Below, piece by piece: positions 1 to 7,866 of a DNA stretch of 64,000 nt. The notes below the pieces were generated by a model that ran no database searches, was not told the origin of the DNA, and was given only the letters and a program-made list of their open reading frames with translations. Position numbers and translations under genes: made by a program. The stretch comes from Mycobacterium sp. IS-1590 (GTDB lineage Bacteria; Actinomycetota; Actinomycetes; Mycobacteriales; Mycobacteriaceae), in the NCBI RefSeq assembly GCF_001500025.1, contig NZ_LQIW01000049.1, positions 62,001 to 126,000 of the forward strand, in the 5' to 3' direction. The first letter of the stretch is position 1. Each line of letters opens with the position of its first letter.

Positions 1-279
1 CTGCCGCACGCCCGGATCCTGATGCACCAGCCGCTGGGCGGTATCACCGGCGGCGCGGCCGACATCGCGATTCAGGCCGAGCAGTTCGCGGTGATCAAGA
101 AGGAGATGTTCCGGTTGAACGCCGAGTTCACCGGGCAGCCCATCGAGCGGATCGAAGCGGACTCCGACCGCGACCGTTGGTTCACCGCGCAGGAGGCCCT
201 CGAGTACGGCTTCGTCGACCACATCATCACCAGCGCGAGCGTCAACGGCTCAGGACCAGGAGCAGGACTAGACAAATGA
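1..279 (+). CDS. clpP1: ATP-dependent Clp protease proteolytic subunit 1, 3' part only
   Basis: The gene enters from the left edge; only about 92 C-terminal residues are present. The fragment opens with the ClpP segment around the catalytic histidine (LMHQPLGG) and carries the IEADSDRDRW stretch holding the catalytic aspartate; the serine lies upstream of the window. In mycobacteria ClpP1 pairs with ClpP2 in a mixed two-ring cytoplasmic protease fed by ClpX or ClpC1. The stop overlaps the clpP2 start in an ATGA, so the two are co-transcribed and probably translationally coupled. The identity rests on family motifs and on the clpP2 partner that follows. Confidence 0.95.
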   Translation: MPHARILMHQPLGGITGGAADIAIQAEQFAVIKKEMFRLNAEFTGQPIERIEADSDRDRWFTAQEALEYGFVDHIITSASVNGSGPGAGLDK

Positions 280-923
280 CCGATCACACCGACGCTCGCC
301 TTACGCCCCAGGCTCGCTACATCCTGCCGTCGTTCATCGAGCACTCCAGCTTCGGCGTCAAGGAGTCCAATCCGTACAACAAGCTGTTCGAGGAACGCAT
401 CATCTTCCTCGGTGTGCAGGTCGACGACGCCTCGGCGAACGACATCATGGCCCAGTTGCTGGTGCTGGAGTCGCTCGACCCCGACCGCGACATCACGATG
501 TACATCAACTCGCCGGGCGGCTCGTTCACCTCGCTGATGGCGATTTACGACACCATGCAGTACGTGCGCGCCGACATTCAGACGGTGTGCCTGGGCCAGG
601 CCGCTTCGGCCGCCGCGGTGTTGCTGGCCGCGGGAACCCCCGGAAAGCGGATGGCGTTGCCCAACGCTCGTGTGCTGATTCACCAGCCCGCGCTGTCCGG
701 TGTCATCCAAGGCCAGTTCTCCGATCTCGAGATCCAGGCCAAGGAGATCGAGCGGATGCGCACGCTGATGGAGGTGACGCTGGCCAACCACACCGGCAAT
801 ACCCCCGAGCAGATCCGCAAGGACACCGACCGCGACAAGATCCTCACCGCCGAAGAGGCCAAGGAATACGGCGTCATCGACACCGTCCTGGAGTACCGCA
901 AGCTGTCGGCTCAAACCGCCTGA
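276..923 (+). CDS. clpP2: ATP-dependent Clp protease proteolytic subunit 2
   Basis: A 215-residue serine peptidase of the ClpP family. The catalytic serine is in GQAAS (about residue 111), the histidine in LIHQP (about 136) and the aspartate in the KDTDRDK stretch (about 185). With ClpP1 it forms the mixed tetradecameric protease essential in mycobacteria. The start is the ATG overlapping the clpP1 stop; a longer reading frame exists upstream but lies inside clpP1. The next gene downstream is a small secreted protein, and clpX follows about 700 bases later. Confidence 0.96.
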   Translation: MTDHTDARLTPQARYILPSFIEHSSFGVKESNPYNKLFEERIIFLGVQVDDASANDIMAQLLVLESLDPDRDITMYINSPGGSFTSLMAIYDTMQYVRADIQTVCLGQAASAAAVLLAAGTPGKRMALPNARVLIHQPALSGVIQGQFSDLEIQAKEIERMRTLMEVTLANHTGNTPEQIRKDTDRDKILTAEEAKEYGVIDTVLEYRKLSAQTA

Positions 924-1014
924 TCTCAGTCCCGCCGCGCAAACGCCGTGCTCGTGTGCGGTTGGCGTGGCACGCTGTTCGTCTGCATCGCCGGACGGCC
1001 AGGGGAGGATTGCG

Positions 1015-1323
1015 ATGACGGTTGGGACGCGAGCGGGTTTTGCGATGACCGCGTGGGCGGCGACGGCCGCGGTGTGCGCTCTGGCGCAGATCACCTCACC
1101 GGCGGTGAGCCGGGCTCAGGAGCCGGCCTGTCCCGCCGGGACGTACTGGGACATGTACACCGATCAATGCGTCCCCAATGACGTGAACGTCTATCTCAAT
1201 CCCGCTCCGGTCGTCGGGCCCGCGGGCCCCGTCGGTGTCGGAGGAGTGGTGGGCCCCGCGGGACCGGGTCCGGTCGGGCCGGGACCGGCGGGGCCGGGTC
1301 CCGCCGGCCCCGGGCGCCGATAG
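1015..1323 (+). CDS. small secreted Gly/Pro-rich protein of unknown function
   Basis: 102 residues, product unknown. The start was placed at the ATG at 1015 because a strong ribosome-binding site (AGGGGAGG) lies 6 bases upstream. The N-terminus is a plausible Sec signal peptide ending near VSRAQ, followed by a short two-cysteine module (ACPAGTYWDMYTDQCVPN) that could form one disulfide. The last 40 residues are a low-complexity collagen-like tail built from GPAGPGPVGPG units. It lies between clpP2 and clpX on the same strand. No enzymatic motif is visible. It is probably cell-wall-associated or exported; nothing in the sequence ties it to proteolysis. Confidence 0.7.
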   Translation: MTVGTRAGFAMTAWAATAAVCALAQITSPAVSRAQEPACPAGTYWDMYTDQCVPNDVNVYLNPAPVVGPAGPVGVGGVVGPAGPGPVGPGPAGPGPAGPGRR

Positions 1324-1613
1324 CCTGACTCAGATCGGCGGCGTGCACCGCGCCGATTAACGGGTACTTTGGGTGCCGACGCCCTCTCGGTCCGGTCACG
1401 GCGACGACACGCCAATGACACGGCGGCGCGTTCGCTGGGGTCCGAGGGTGATCAGACGATATGTTGGCGCGAACACAGATGAATACCACTGGCGCGATTC
1501 GGCTTTATCGGTCGCCTCGCGCGGGAACAAACGGGTAGCGTCGGGTTCACCAAACCGAGGCAACCACAGAGAAGAAGCTTCATCGGCTGCGAGGAAAGTA
1601 GGGCCCCACCACC

Positions 1614-2894
1614 ATGGCGCGCATTGGAGACGGCGGTGACCTGCTGAAGTGTTCGTTCTGCGGCAAGAGTCAAAAGCAGGTCAAGAAACTCATCGCCGGT
1701 CCGGGCGTCTATATCTGCGACGAGTGCATTGATCTCTGCAACGAGATCATCGAGGAGGAGCTCGCCGACGCCGACGACGTGAAGCTCGACGAGTTGCCAA
1801 AGCCCGCGGAGATCCGCGAATTCCTCGAGGGTTACGTCATCGGACAGGACACCGCCAAGCGCACTCTGGCGGTCGCCGTCTACAACCATTACAAGCGCAT
1901 TCAGGCGGGGGAGAAGACCCGGGATTCGCGCTCCGAGCCCGTGGAACTGGCCAAGTCCAACATTTTGATGCTCGGCCCGACCGGCTGCGGTAAGACCTAC
2001 CTGGCGCAGACGTTGGCCAAGATGCTCAACGTGCCGTTCGCGATCGCCGACGCCACCGCGCTGACCGAAGCCGGATACGTGGGCGAGGACGTCGAGAACA
2101 TTCTGCTCAAGCTGATCCAAGCGGCCGACTACGACGTCAAGCGCGCCGAGACCGGCATCATCTACATCGACGAGGTCGACAAGATCGCCCGCAAGAGCGA
2201 GAACCCGTCGATCACCCGTGACGTCTCCGGCGAAGGTGTCCAGCAGGCGCTGCTGAAGATCCTGGAGGGCACGCAGGCGTCGGTGCCTCCGCAGGGCGGC
2301 CGCAAGCATCCCCACCAGGAGTTCATCCAGATCGACACCACGAACGTGTTGTTCATCGTGGCGGGGGCGTTCGCGGGCCTGGAGAAGATCGTCTCCGACC
2401 GCGTCGGCAAGCGGGGCCTGGGCTTCGGCGCCGAGGTGCACTCGAAGGCCGACATCGACACCGCCGACCACTTCGCCGAGGTCATGCCCGAGGATCTGAT
2501 CAAGTTCGGGTTGATCCCGGAGTTCATCGGCCGCCTGCCGGTCGTGGCGTCGGTGACGAATCTGGACAAGGACTCCCTTGTGCAGATTCTGTCCAAGCCC
2601 AAGAACGCGTTGGTGAAGCAGTACACGCGCCTGTTCGAGATGGACGGCGTCGAACTCGAGTTCACCGACGAGGCGCTGGAGGCGATCGCCGATCAGGCCA
2701 TCCATCGCGGCACCGGTGCTCGCGGTCTGCGCGCCATCATGGAGGAAGTCCTGCTGCCGGTGATGTACGACATCCCCAGTCGCGACGACGTCGCCAAGGT
2801 GGTCGTCACCAAGGAGACCGTGCAGGACAACGTGCTGCCGACCATCGTGCCGCGTAAGCCGACACGCCCCGAGCGTCGCGACAAGTCCGCCTGA
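1614..2894 (+). CDS. clpX: ATP-dependent Clp protease ATP-binding subunit ClpX
   Basis: 426 residues, full length for ClpX. The N-terminal zinc-binding domain shows two cysteine pairs (CSFC near residue 13, and CDECIDLC near 35). The AAA+ module carries Walker A GPTGCGKT (about 122) and Walker B IDEVDK (about 185); the RKSENPS segment and the sensor-2 region (GTGARGLR) are also present. ClpX unfolds substrates and threads them into the ClpP1P2 chamber. A purine-rich GAGGAAAG lies upstream of the ATG. The last three codons fall inside the first copy of a 60-bp tandem repeat, so the repeat supplies the stop codon. Confidence 0.97.
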   Translation: MARIGDGGDLLKCSFCGKSQKQVKKLIAGPGVYICDECIDLCNEIIEEELADADDVKLDELPKPAEIREFLEGYVIGQDTAKRTLAVAVYNHYKRIQAGEKTRDSRSEPVELAKSNILMLGPTGCGKTYLAQTLAKMLNVPFAIADATALTEAGYVGEDVENILLKLIQAADYDVKRAETGIIYIDEVDKIARKSENPSITRDVSGEGVQQALLKILEGTQASVPPQGGRKHPHQEFIQIDTTNVLFIVAGAFAGLEKIVSDRVGKRGLGFGAEVHSKADIDTADHFAEVMPEDLIKFGLIPEFIGRLPVVASVTNLDKDSLVQILSKPKNALVKQYTRLFEMDGVELEFTDEALEAIADQAIHRGTGARGLRAIMEEVLLPVMYDIPSRDDVAKVVVTKETVQDNVLPTIVPRKPTRPERRDKSA

Positions 2895-3049
2895 CGACGA
2901 TCAAGCGGCGAGGGACGAGCCGCGTTGAGGAGTCGGGCAATCAGACCCGCCTGACGACGATCAAGCGGCGAGGGTCGAGCCGCGTTGAGGAGTCGGGCAA
3001 TCAGACCCGCCTGACGACGATCAAGCGGCGAGGGACGAGCCGCGTTGAG
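2887..3049 (+). repeat. 60-bp tandem repeat, about 2.7 copies, beginning inside clpX
   Basis: Three consecutive 60-base blocks align without gaps at 2887, 2947 and 3007; the third copy breaks off at 3049. Copies 1 and 2 differ by single bases (A/T in GGG[A/T]CGAGC), so the array is recent or kept homogeneous. The unit is 20 codons long, so it stays in frame: one forward frame and one reverse frame are open across all copies. Overlap with a stop codon and an intergenic site resemble MIRU-type minisatellites of mycobacteria, although the sequence itself is not one I recognise. Confidence 0.93.
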
Positions 3050-3196
3050 AAGGACCGGCCCGCGCGGGGGAGAGTCGGATGATCCGCGGCTGAGAGTCAT
3101 CGCGATCACGTAGCCGCGCGTGGTCCTCCGATCGGGGGACCACGGATTCCACCCGGTAATCGTCTGATCCGCCGAAGCAGTGTCCGCGCCGGCGCT
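2895..3196. other. clpX-MFS intergenic region, mostly tandem repeat
   Basis: 302 bases without a credible gene. The first half is the 60-bp tandem repeat. The rest (about 3050-3196) is GC-rich sequence in which I see no clear terminator, and any promoter for the MFS gene is weak. Confidence 0.6.
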
Positions 3197-4621
3197 GTGA
3201 CCATCGTCGACATGGTTGCAATTGCAGCGCCCGCCCCTGCTGCGTCCCCGTCGATGCGACGCATCTCGATGGCCAGCTATGTCGGCTCGGCCATCGAGTT
3301 CTACGACTTCTTCATCTACGGCACCGCGGCCGCGCTGGTGTTCCCGACGGTGTTCTTTCCCGATCTGGGTCATGTCATGGCGACGACGGCCGCGCTGGGC
3401 GCGTTCGCGGCGGCATTTCTGGCGCGTCCGGTGGGCGCGGCGGTGTTCGGCCACTTCGGTGACCGGATCGGCCGCAAGCAGACGTTGGTGATGACGCTGC
3501 TGCTGATGGGCATCGCCACCGTCGGCGTCGGCCTGATCCCGAGCACCGCGTCGATCGGCATCGCGGCACCGCTGCTGCTCATCACCATGCGACTGATCCA
3601 AGGCTTCGCGGTCGGCGGTGAGTGGGCCGGGGCGGTACTGCTCAGCGCGGAGAATGCACCGGCGCACCGCCGCGGCTTCTACGGCATGTTCACCCAGCTC
3701 GGACTCGGTACCGCGGTGGTGCTGGCCAACGTGGTGTTCCTGCTGGTGCACTTCGGCTTCGGCTCGCACAACGACGCGTTCCTGCAGTGGGGGTGGCGCA
3801 TCCCGTTCCTGCTGTCGGCGGTTCTGATTGGGACGGCGCTCTACATCCGGTTGCACGTGGCGGACTCGCCGGCGCTGGACGAGGAACCCGCCGAGCCGGT
3901 CACCCCGATCTTGGCGCTGTTGCGACGTCAGGGCCGCCAGATGCTGCTCGCGTCGGGCGTCGCCGTGTGTGCTCCGATGCTCGTCTTCCAGGCCAGCACC
4001 TTCTTCACGCATTACGCCACGGACCACTTGGGCTATTCGACGAACTTCGTGCTTCTCGTCGGTGTGATCGGCGGATTGTGCGAGGTGCTGTTCGTGATAG
4101 CGGCGGCCGCGCTCAGCGACACCTACGGGCGCAAGCGCGTGGCGGCCGTCGGGTTCGCCGTCGCGGTGCCGTGGTCGTTCGCGCTGTTTCCGTTGGTGCA
4201 GAACGGAAGTCGACTGGTGTTCGGCGTAGCGATCGTGGCGACCTACGCGCTGATCGGCGTGTGCATGGGGCCGCTGGCGGCCTTCCTGCCGGAGATCTTC
4301 GCACCGCAGTACCGCTACACCGGCGCAGCGCTGGCCCACACGTTCGGTGCCGTCATCGGCGGCGCGCTGCCGCCGGTGATCTCGCCGACCCTCCTCAACT
4401 CGTTCGGTGGATGGGCCGTGGCGGTGATGATGGGCTCGCTGGCGGCGGTGAGCCTGATCAGCACCGCCAAGCTGCCCGAGACCGCGGGATCGCGGCTGTC
4501 GAGGTCAGTGCACGACGCGGTCGGGACGGGTGTAGACGTTCATCGACCGCCCCCGCAGGAAGGCCACCAGCGTCAGCCCGGACTGGCTGGCCAGGTCGAC
4601 GGCCAGCGACGACGGCGCTGA
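3197..4621 (+). CDS. MFS transporter, metabolite:H+ symporter type
   Basis: 474 residues with about 12 hydrophobic segments. The loop 2-3 signature GHFGDRIGRK and a matching loop 8-9 motif (LSDTYGRKR), plus the early EFYDFFIYG segment, place it in the metabolite:H+ symporter family (relatives import shikimate, 2-oxoglutarate, proline or betaine). The substrate cannot be read from sequence. The start is GTG at 3197; ATG at 3212 is an alternative. The family normally ends just after the LPET motif, but here the frame runs on for about 45 basic, Pro/Gln/Arg-rich residues that are antisense to the 3' end of fdhD. Confidence 0.85.
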   Translation: MTIVDMVAIAAPAPAASPSMRRISMASYVGSAIEFYDFFIYGTAAALVFPTVFFPDLGHVMATTAALGAFAAAFLARPVGAAVFGHFGDRIGRKQTLVMTLLLMGIATVGVGLIPSTASIGIAAPLLLITMRLIQGFAVGGEWAGAVLLSAENAPAHRRGFYGMFTQLGLGTAVVLANVVFLLVHFGFGSHNDAFLQWGWRIPFLLSAVLIGTALYIRLHVADSPALDEEPAEPVTPILALLRRQGRQMLLASGVAVCAPMLVFQASTFFTHYATDHLGYSTNFVLLVGVIGGLCEVLFVIAAAALSDTYGRKRVAAVGFAVAVPWSFALFPLVQNGSRLVFGVAIVATYALIGVCMGPLAAFLPEIFAPQYRYTGAALAHTFGAVIGGALPPVISPTLLNSFGGWAVAVMMGSLAAVSLISTAKLPETAGSRLSRSVHDAVGTGVDVHRPPPQEGHQRQPGLAGQVDGQRRRR

Positions 4622-5341
4622 CACCGCCGCGAGTACCGGAATCCCCGCCATCACCGCCTTCTGTGTCAGCTCGAACGACGCGCGCCCGCTGACCAGCAGC
4701 ACGGTTCCCGTCAGCGGAATGCGGTCCTGCTCGACCGCCCAGCCGATGACCTTGTCGACGGCGTTGTGCCGGCCGACGTCTTCGCGCACGGCCAGCGTCG
4801 TGCCGTCTGAGGCGAACAGCGCAGCGCCGTGCAGGCCGCCGGTGCTGGCGAACACCTTCTGCGCCTTGCGCAGCCGTGCCGGCAGCTGCGACAGCGTCTG
4901 CGCGGTGATGGTCGTCGGATCGTCGCCTGGGCCGTGACGGCTGCTCAACTGCACCGCCTCCAGCGACGCCTTGCCGCAGACCCCACACGACGATGTGGTG
5001 TAGAAGTTGCGCGTGACATCGACATCGGGCGGCGCGACATGCGGAGCCAGCGTCACGTCGAGGACGTTGTAGGTGTTCTGGGAAAAACCGGCGTCGTCGA
5101 CGCCCGTGCCCTTGCAGTAGCGCGCCGTGAGCACGTCGTCGCGTCCGCCGATGACACCCTCGGTGAGCAGAAAACCCTGCGCGAGTTCGACGTCGGAGCC
5201 CGGAGTGCGCATCGTCACCGTGATGGGCGCGCCGTTGACGCGGATCTCCATCGGCTCCTCGACGACGAGGGTCTCCGGCCGGCCCACCGCGGAGTCCATG
5301 GTCACGTGCTGTGCCCGTCGCCTGGCTGTGACCCGACCCAT
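4505..5341 (-). CDS. fdhD: formate dehydrogenase accessory sulfurtransferase FdhD
   Basis: 278 residues. FdhD moves sulfur from a cysteine desulfurase onto the bis-MGD cofactor of formate dehydrogenases and related molybdoenzymes. The diagnostic CGVCG loop is at about residues 119-123, and conserved blocks such as GGLHGAALF and REDVGRHNAVDK are intact. No formate dehydrogenase gene is adjacent; the only bis-PGD enzyme in the window is about 25 kb away (30487-32820). The 3' end overlaps the convergent MFS gene by 117 bases. A TAGGGT -10 hexamer ends 6 bases before the ATG, suggesting a leaderless mRNA. Confidence 0.95.
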   Translation of the reverse strand: MGRVTARRRAQHVTMDSAVGRPETLVVEEPMEIRVNGAPITVTMRTPGSDVELAQGFLLTEGVIGGRDDVLTARYCKGTGVDDAGFSQNTYNVLDVTLAPHVAPPDVDVTRNFYTTSSCGVCGKASLEAVQLSSRHGPGDDPTTITAQTLSQLPARLRKAQKVFASTGGLHGAALFASDGTTLAVREDVGRHNAVDKVIGWAVEQDRIPLTGTVLLVSGRASFELTQKAVMAGIPVLAAVSAPSSLAVDLASQSGLTLVAFLRGRSMNVYTRPDRVVH

Positions 5342-5353
5342 GACTCCACCCTA
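5342..5353 (-). promoter_or_regulatory. leaderless -10 element of fdhD
   Basis: Read on the minus strand, TAGGGT (5353-5348) is followed by 6 bases and then the fdhD ATG. This fits TANNNT and would start transcription at or next to the start codon. No convincing -35 is seen. Confidence 0.5.
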
Positions 5354-5447
5354 GAGCGAACCGACGTCGATAACGTTTCCGTGCTGTTCATAACCGGGAC
5401 CCGCGCGCGGCGCGGCGCGATCGCCCATCGGACGGCACAATGTATGC

Positions 5448-5591
5448 GTGCACAACGAACTCCAACCGCACCGCCGCACGCCGGTCTGGCGTGATCCGCT
5501 GTCGGCCGGTTTCCGCGCGCACCGCCACCTGCTGTTACTGCGCCTGCGCTGGCACGAACGCCGCGGTGAGTCCGCGTCCACCCGGCACTGA
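5448..5591 (+). CDS. possible 47-residue small protein or leader peptide
   Basis: A GTG-initiated frame of 47 codons with a Leu/Arg/His-rich core (HRHLLLLRLRWHERR). It has no clear ribosome-binding site or family match. It could be an upstream peptide in the korAB leader or simply chance; overlapping frames of similar length exist here. Listed only as a candidate. Confidence 0.18.
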   Translation: MHNELQPHRRTPVWRDPLSAGFRAHRHLLLLRLRWHERRGESASTRH

Positions 5592-5910
5592 CAACGGGAC
5601 GACCAGCATCGACGATGGGGTGCTAGCTACCGGCTACTGAACGGTAACTATTTCCTTAGGATTTTTGTCTCGTAGACGTGACGAACAACACAGTTATGTC
5701 TCACGGCGGGGATCGGCACATCGGCTGAGCAGTGTGTTCGACCCTTCGAAGGCGGCACGCCGCGGGCGAGTCCGGTGAAGGGCCGCCTAAGAAAAGTGCA
5801 ATAATCGGTACTGGTAGTGACATCAAAAATTTTGGTGGACGTCCACCGACGGCGCGTCGACTCGACTGTGACTCGGAGGACGTCCCCACGCAGTGTGGAA
5901 GGCAGGCCTC

Positions 5911-7866
5911 GTGGCAGCGAACGACAACGCGGTCAGTCCGGGGAGTGCGAGTCCTCGACAGAAGCTCGAGAAGGTCGTCATCCGCTTCGCAGGCGACTCC
6001 GGCGACGGTATGCAGCTCACCGGTGACCGGTTCACCTCCGAAGCCGCCCTGTTCGGCAACGACCTTGCCACGCAACCGAATTACCCCGCCGAGATCCGTG
6101 CGCCGCAGGGCACCCTGCCCGGTGTGTCGTCGTTCCAGATCCAGATTGCCGACTACGACATCCTCACCGCGGGCGATCGTCCCGACGTGCTCGTCGCGAT
6201 GAACCCCGCGGCGCTAAAGGCCAACGTCTCCGACCTGCCCCGCGGTGGATTGATCATCGCCAACTCCGACGAGTTCACCAAGCGCAACCTCGCCAAGGTC
6301 GGCTACGAAGCCAACCCCCTGGAGACCGACGAGCTGTCCGACTACGTCGTGCAGGCCGTGCCGATGACAACGCTGACGCTGGGCGCGGTCGAGCCCATCG
6401 GCGCGTCCAAGAAGGACGGCCAGCGCGCGAAGAACATGTTCGCGCTCGGCCTCCTGTCGTGGATGTACGGCCGCGAGCTCAAGCACAGCGAGGCGTTCAT
6501 CCGCGAGAAGTTCGCGCGCAAGCCCGACGTCGCCGAGGCCAACGTGCTCGCGCTCAAGGCCGGGTGGAACTACGGCGAGACCACCGAGGCCTTCGCCAGC
6601 ACCTACGAGGTCGCACCCGCAAAGCTCAAAACCGGTGAGTACCGCCAGATTTCCGGTAACACCGCGCTGGCCTACGGAATCGTCACCGCCGGTCAACTCG
6701 CCGACCTGCAGGTGGTGCTGGGCACCTACCCGATCACCCCGGCGTCGGACATCCTGCACGAGCTGTCCAAGCACAAGAACTTCAACGTGCTGACCTTCCA
6801 GGCCGAGGACGAGATCGCCGGCATCGGCGCGGCCATCGGCGCGTCCTACGGCGGCGCCCTGGGCGTCACCAGCACGTCCGGTCCTGGCATCTCGCTGAAG
6901 TCCGAGGCGATCGGTCTGGCGGTGATGACGGAACTGCCGCTGATCATCATCGACGTGCAGCGCGGTGGGCCGTCCACCGGTCTGCCCACCAAGACCGAGC
7001 AGGCCGACCTGCTGCAGGTGATGTACGGCCGCAACGGCGAGTCGCCGGTTGCGGTGGTCGCACCGCGCTCGCCGTCGGACTGCTTCGACGTGGCCGTGGA
7101 GGCCGCCCGCATCGCGGTCAACTACCACACGCCGGTGGTCATCCTCTCCGACGGTGCGATCGCCAACGGCTCTGAGCCGTGGCGGATTCCGGACGTCAGC
7201 GGCTACCCGCGCATCGAGCACACGTTCGCCAAGTCCGGCGAGCCGTTCCAGCCGTACGCCCGCGACCCCGAGACCCTGGCCCGGCAGTTCGCGATCCCCG
7301 GTACGCCGGGCCTCGAGCATCGGATCGGCGGCCTCGAAGCGGCCAACGGTTCCGGAAACATCTCCTATGAGCCCAAGAACCACGACCTGATGGTCCGGCT
7401 GCGGCAGGCCAAGGTCGACGGCATCGCGGTGCCCGATCTCGAGGTCGACGACCCGACCGGTGACGCGGATCTGCTGATGCTCGGCTGGGGTTCGAGCTTC
7501 GGGCCGATCGGTGAGGCGTGCCGGCGGGCGCGTCGCAAGGGCATCAAGGTCGCCCAGGCGCACCTGCGCAACCTCAACCCGTTCCCGGCCAACCTCGGTG
7601 AGGTGCTGCGCCGGTATCCGACCGTCGTGTGCCCGGAGATGAACCTCGGCCAACTCGCTCTGCTGCTGCGGGGCAAGTACCTGGTCGACGTCCAGTCGGT
7701 CACCAAGGTGGAAGGCATGGCCTTCCTGGCCGACGAAGTCGAGGGCATCATTGATGCGGCGCTGGACGGAACGTTGGGCGAGAAGGAAAGTGACAAAGTG
7801 AAGTTCGCACGACTGGCGGCGGCCACCGTCGAAGTCGGCGTGAGCGGTGTGGGAGCGAACGTATGA
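5911..7866 (+). CDS. korA: 2-oxoacid:ferredoxin oxidoreductase, alpha (gamma-alpha fused) subunit
   Basis: 651 residues from GTG 5911, chosen because GGAAGG sits 7 bases upstream; an in-frame GTG at 5893 would add six residues. The N-terminal third is the gamma domain (RFAGDSGDGMQLTGDRF); the rest is the pyrimidine-binding alpha domain with GTYPITPASDI, and a C-terminal transketolase-like part. With KorB it converts 2-oxoglutarate to succinyl-CoA with ferredoxin as acceptor, a route reported in M. tuberculosis (Rv2455c/Rv2454c) to work alongside or in place of 2-oxoglutarate dehydrogenase. It overlaps korB by ATGA. Confidence 0.95.
   Translation: MAANDNAVSPGSASPRQKLEKVVIRFAGDSGDGMQLTGDRFTSEAALFGNDLATQPNYPAEIRAPQGTLPGVSSFQIQIADYDILTAGDRPDVLVAMNPAALKANVSDLPRGGLIIANSDEFTKRNLAKVGYEANPLETDELSDYVVQAVPMTTLTLGAVEPIGASKKDGQRAKNMFALGLLSWMYGRELKHSEAFIREKFARKPDVAEANVLALKAGWNYGETTEAFASTYEVAPAKLKTGEYRQISGNTALAYGIVTAGQLADLQVVLGTYPITPASDILHELSKHKNFNVLTFQAEDEIAGIGAAIGASYGGALGVTSTSGPGISLKSEAIGLAVMTELPLIIIDVQRGGPSTGLPTKTEQADLLQVMYGRNGESPVAVVAPRSPSDCFDVAVEAARIAVNYHTPVVILSDGAIANGSEPWRIPDVSGYPRIEHTFAKSGEPFQPYARDPETLARQFAIPGTPGLEHRIGGLEAANGSGNISYEPKNHDLMVRLRQAKVDGIAVPDLEVDDPTGDADLLMLGWGSSFGPIGEACRRARRKGIKVAQAHLRNLNPFPANLGEVLRRYPTVVCPEMNLGQLALLLRGKYLVDVQSVTKVEGMAFLADEVEGIIDAALDGTLGEKESDKVKFARLAAATVEVGVSGVGANV

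Larger units (their letters stand above)
5342..5910. other. fdhD-korA divergent intergenic region
   Basis: 569 bases between divergent genes. It holds the fdhD promoter, one doubtful small frame (5448-5591) and two AT-rich islands (about 5631-5700 and 5790-5835) that stand out from the GC-rich surroundings. A TAGGAT hexamer at 5657-5662 and an AATAAT run near 5810 are possible -10 elements for korAB. This would give korA a leader of roughly 80-240 bases. Confidence 0.55.

Noticed and set aside
2693..4339. Long minus-strand open frame of 548 codons including the tandem repeat
   Set aside because: It is antisense to the clpX end and to the MFS transporter; composition is Arg/His/Gln-rich as expected of a shadow frame, with no family motif.
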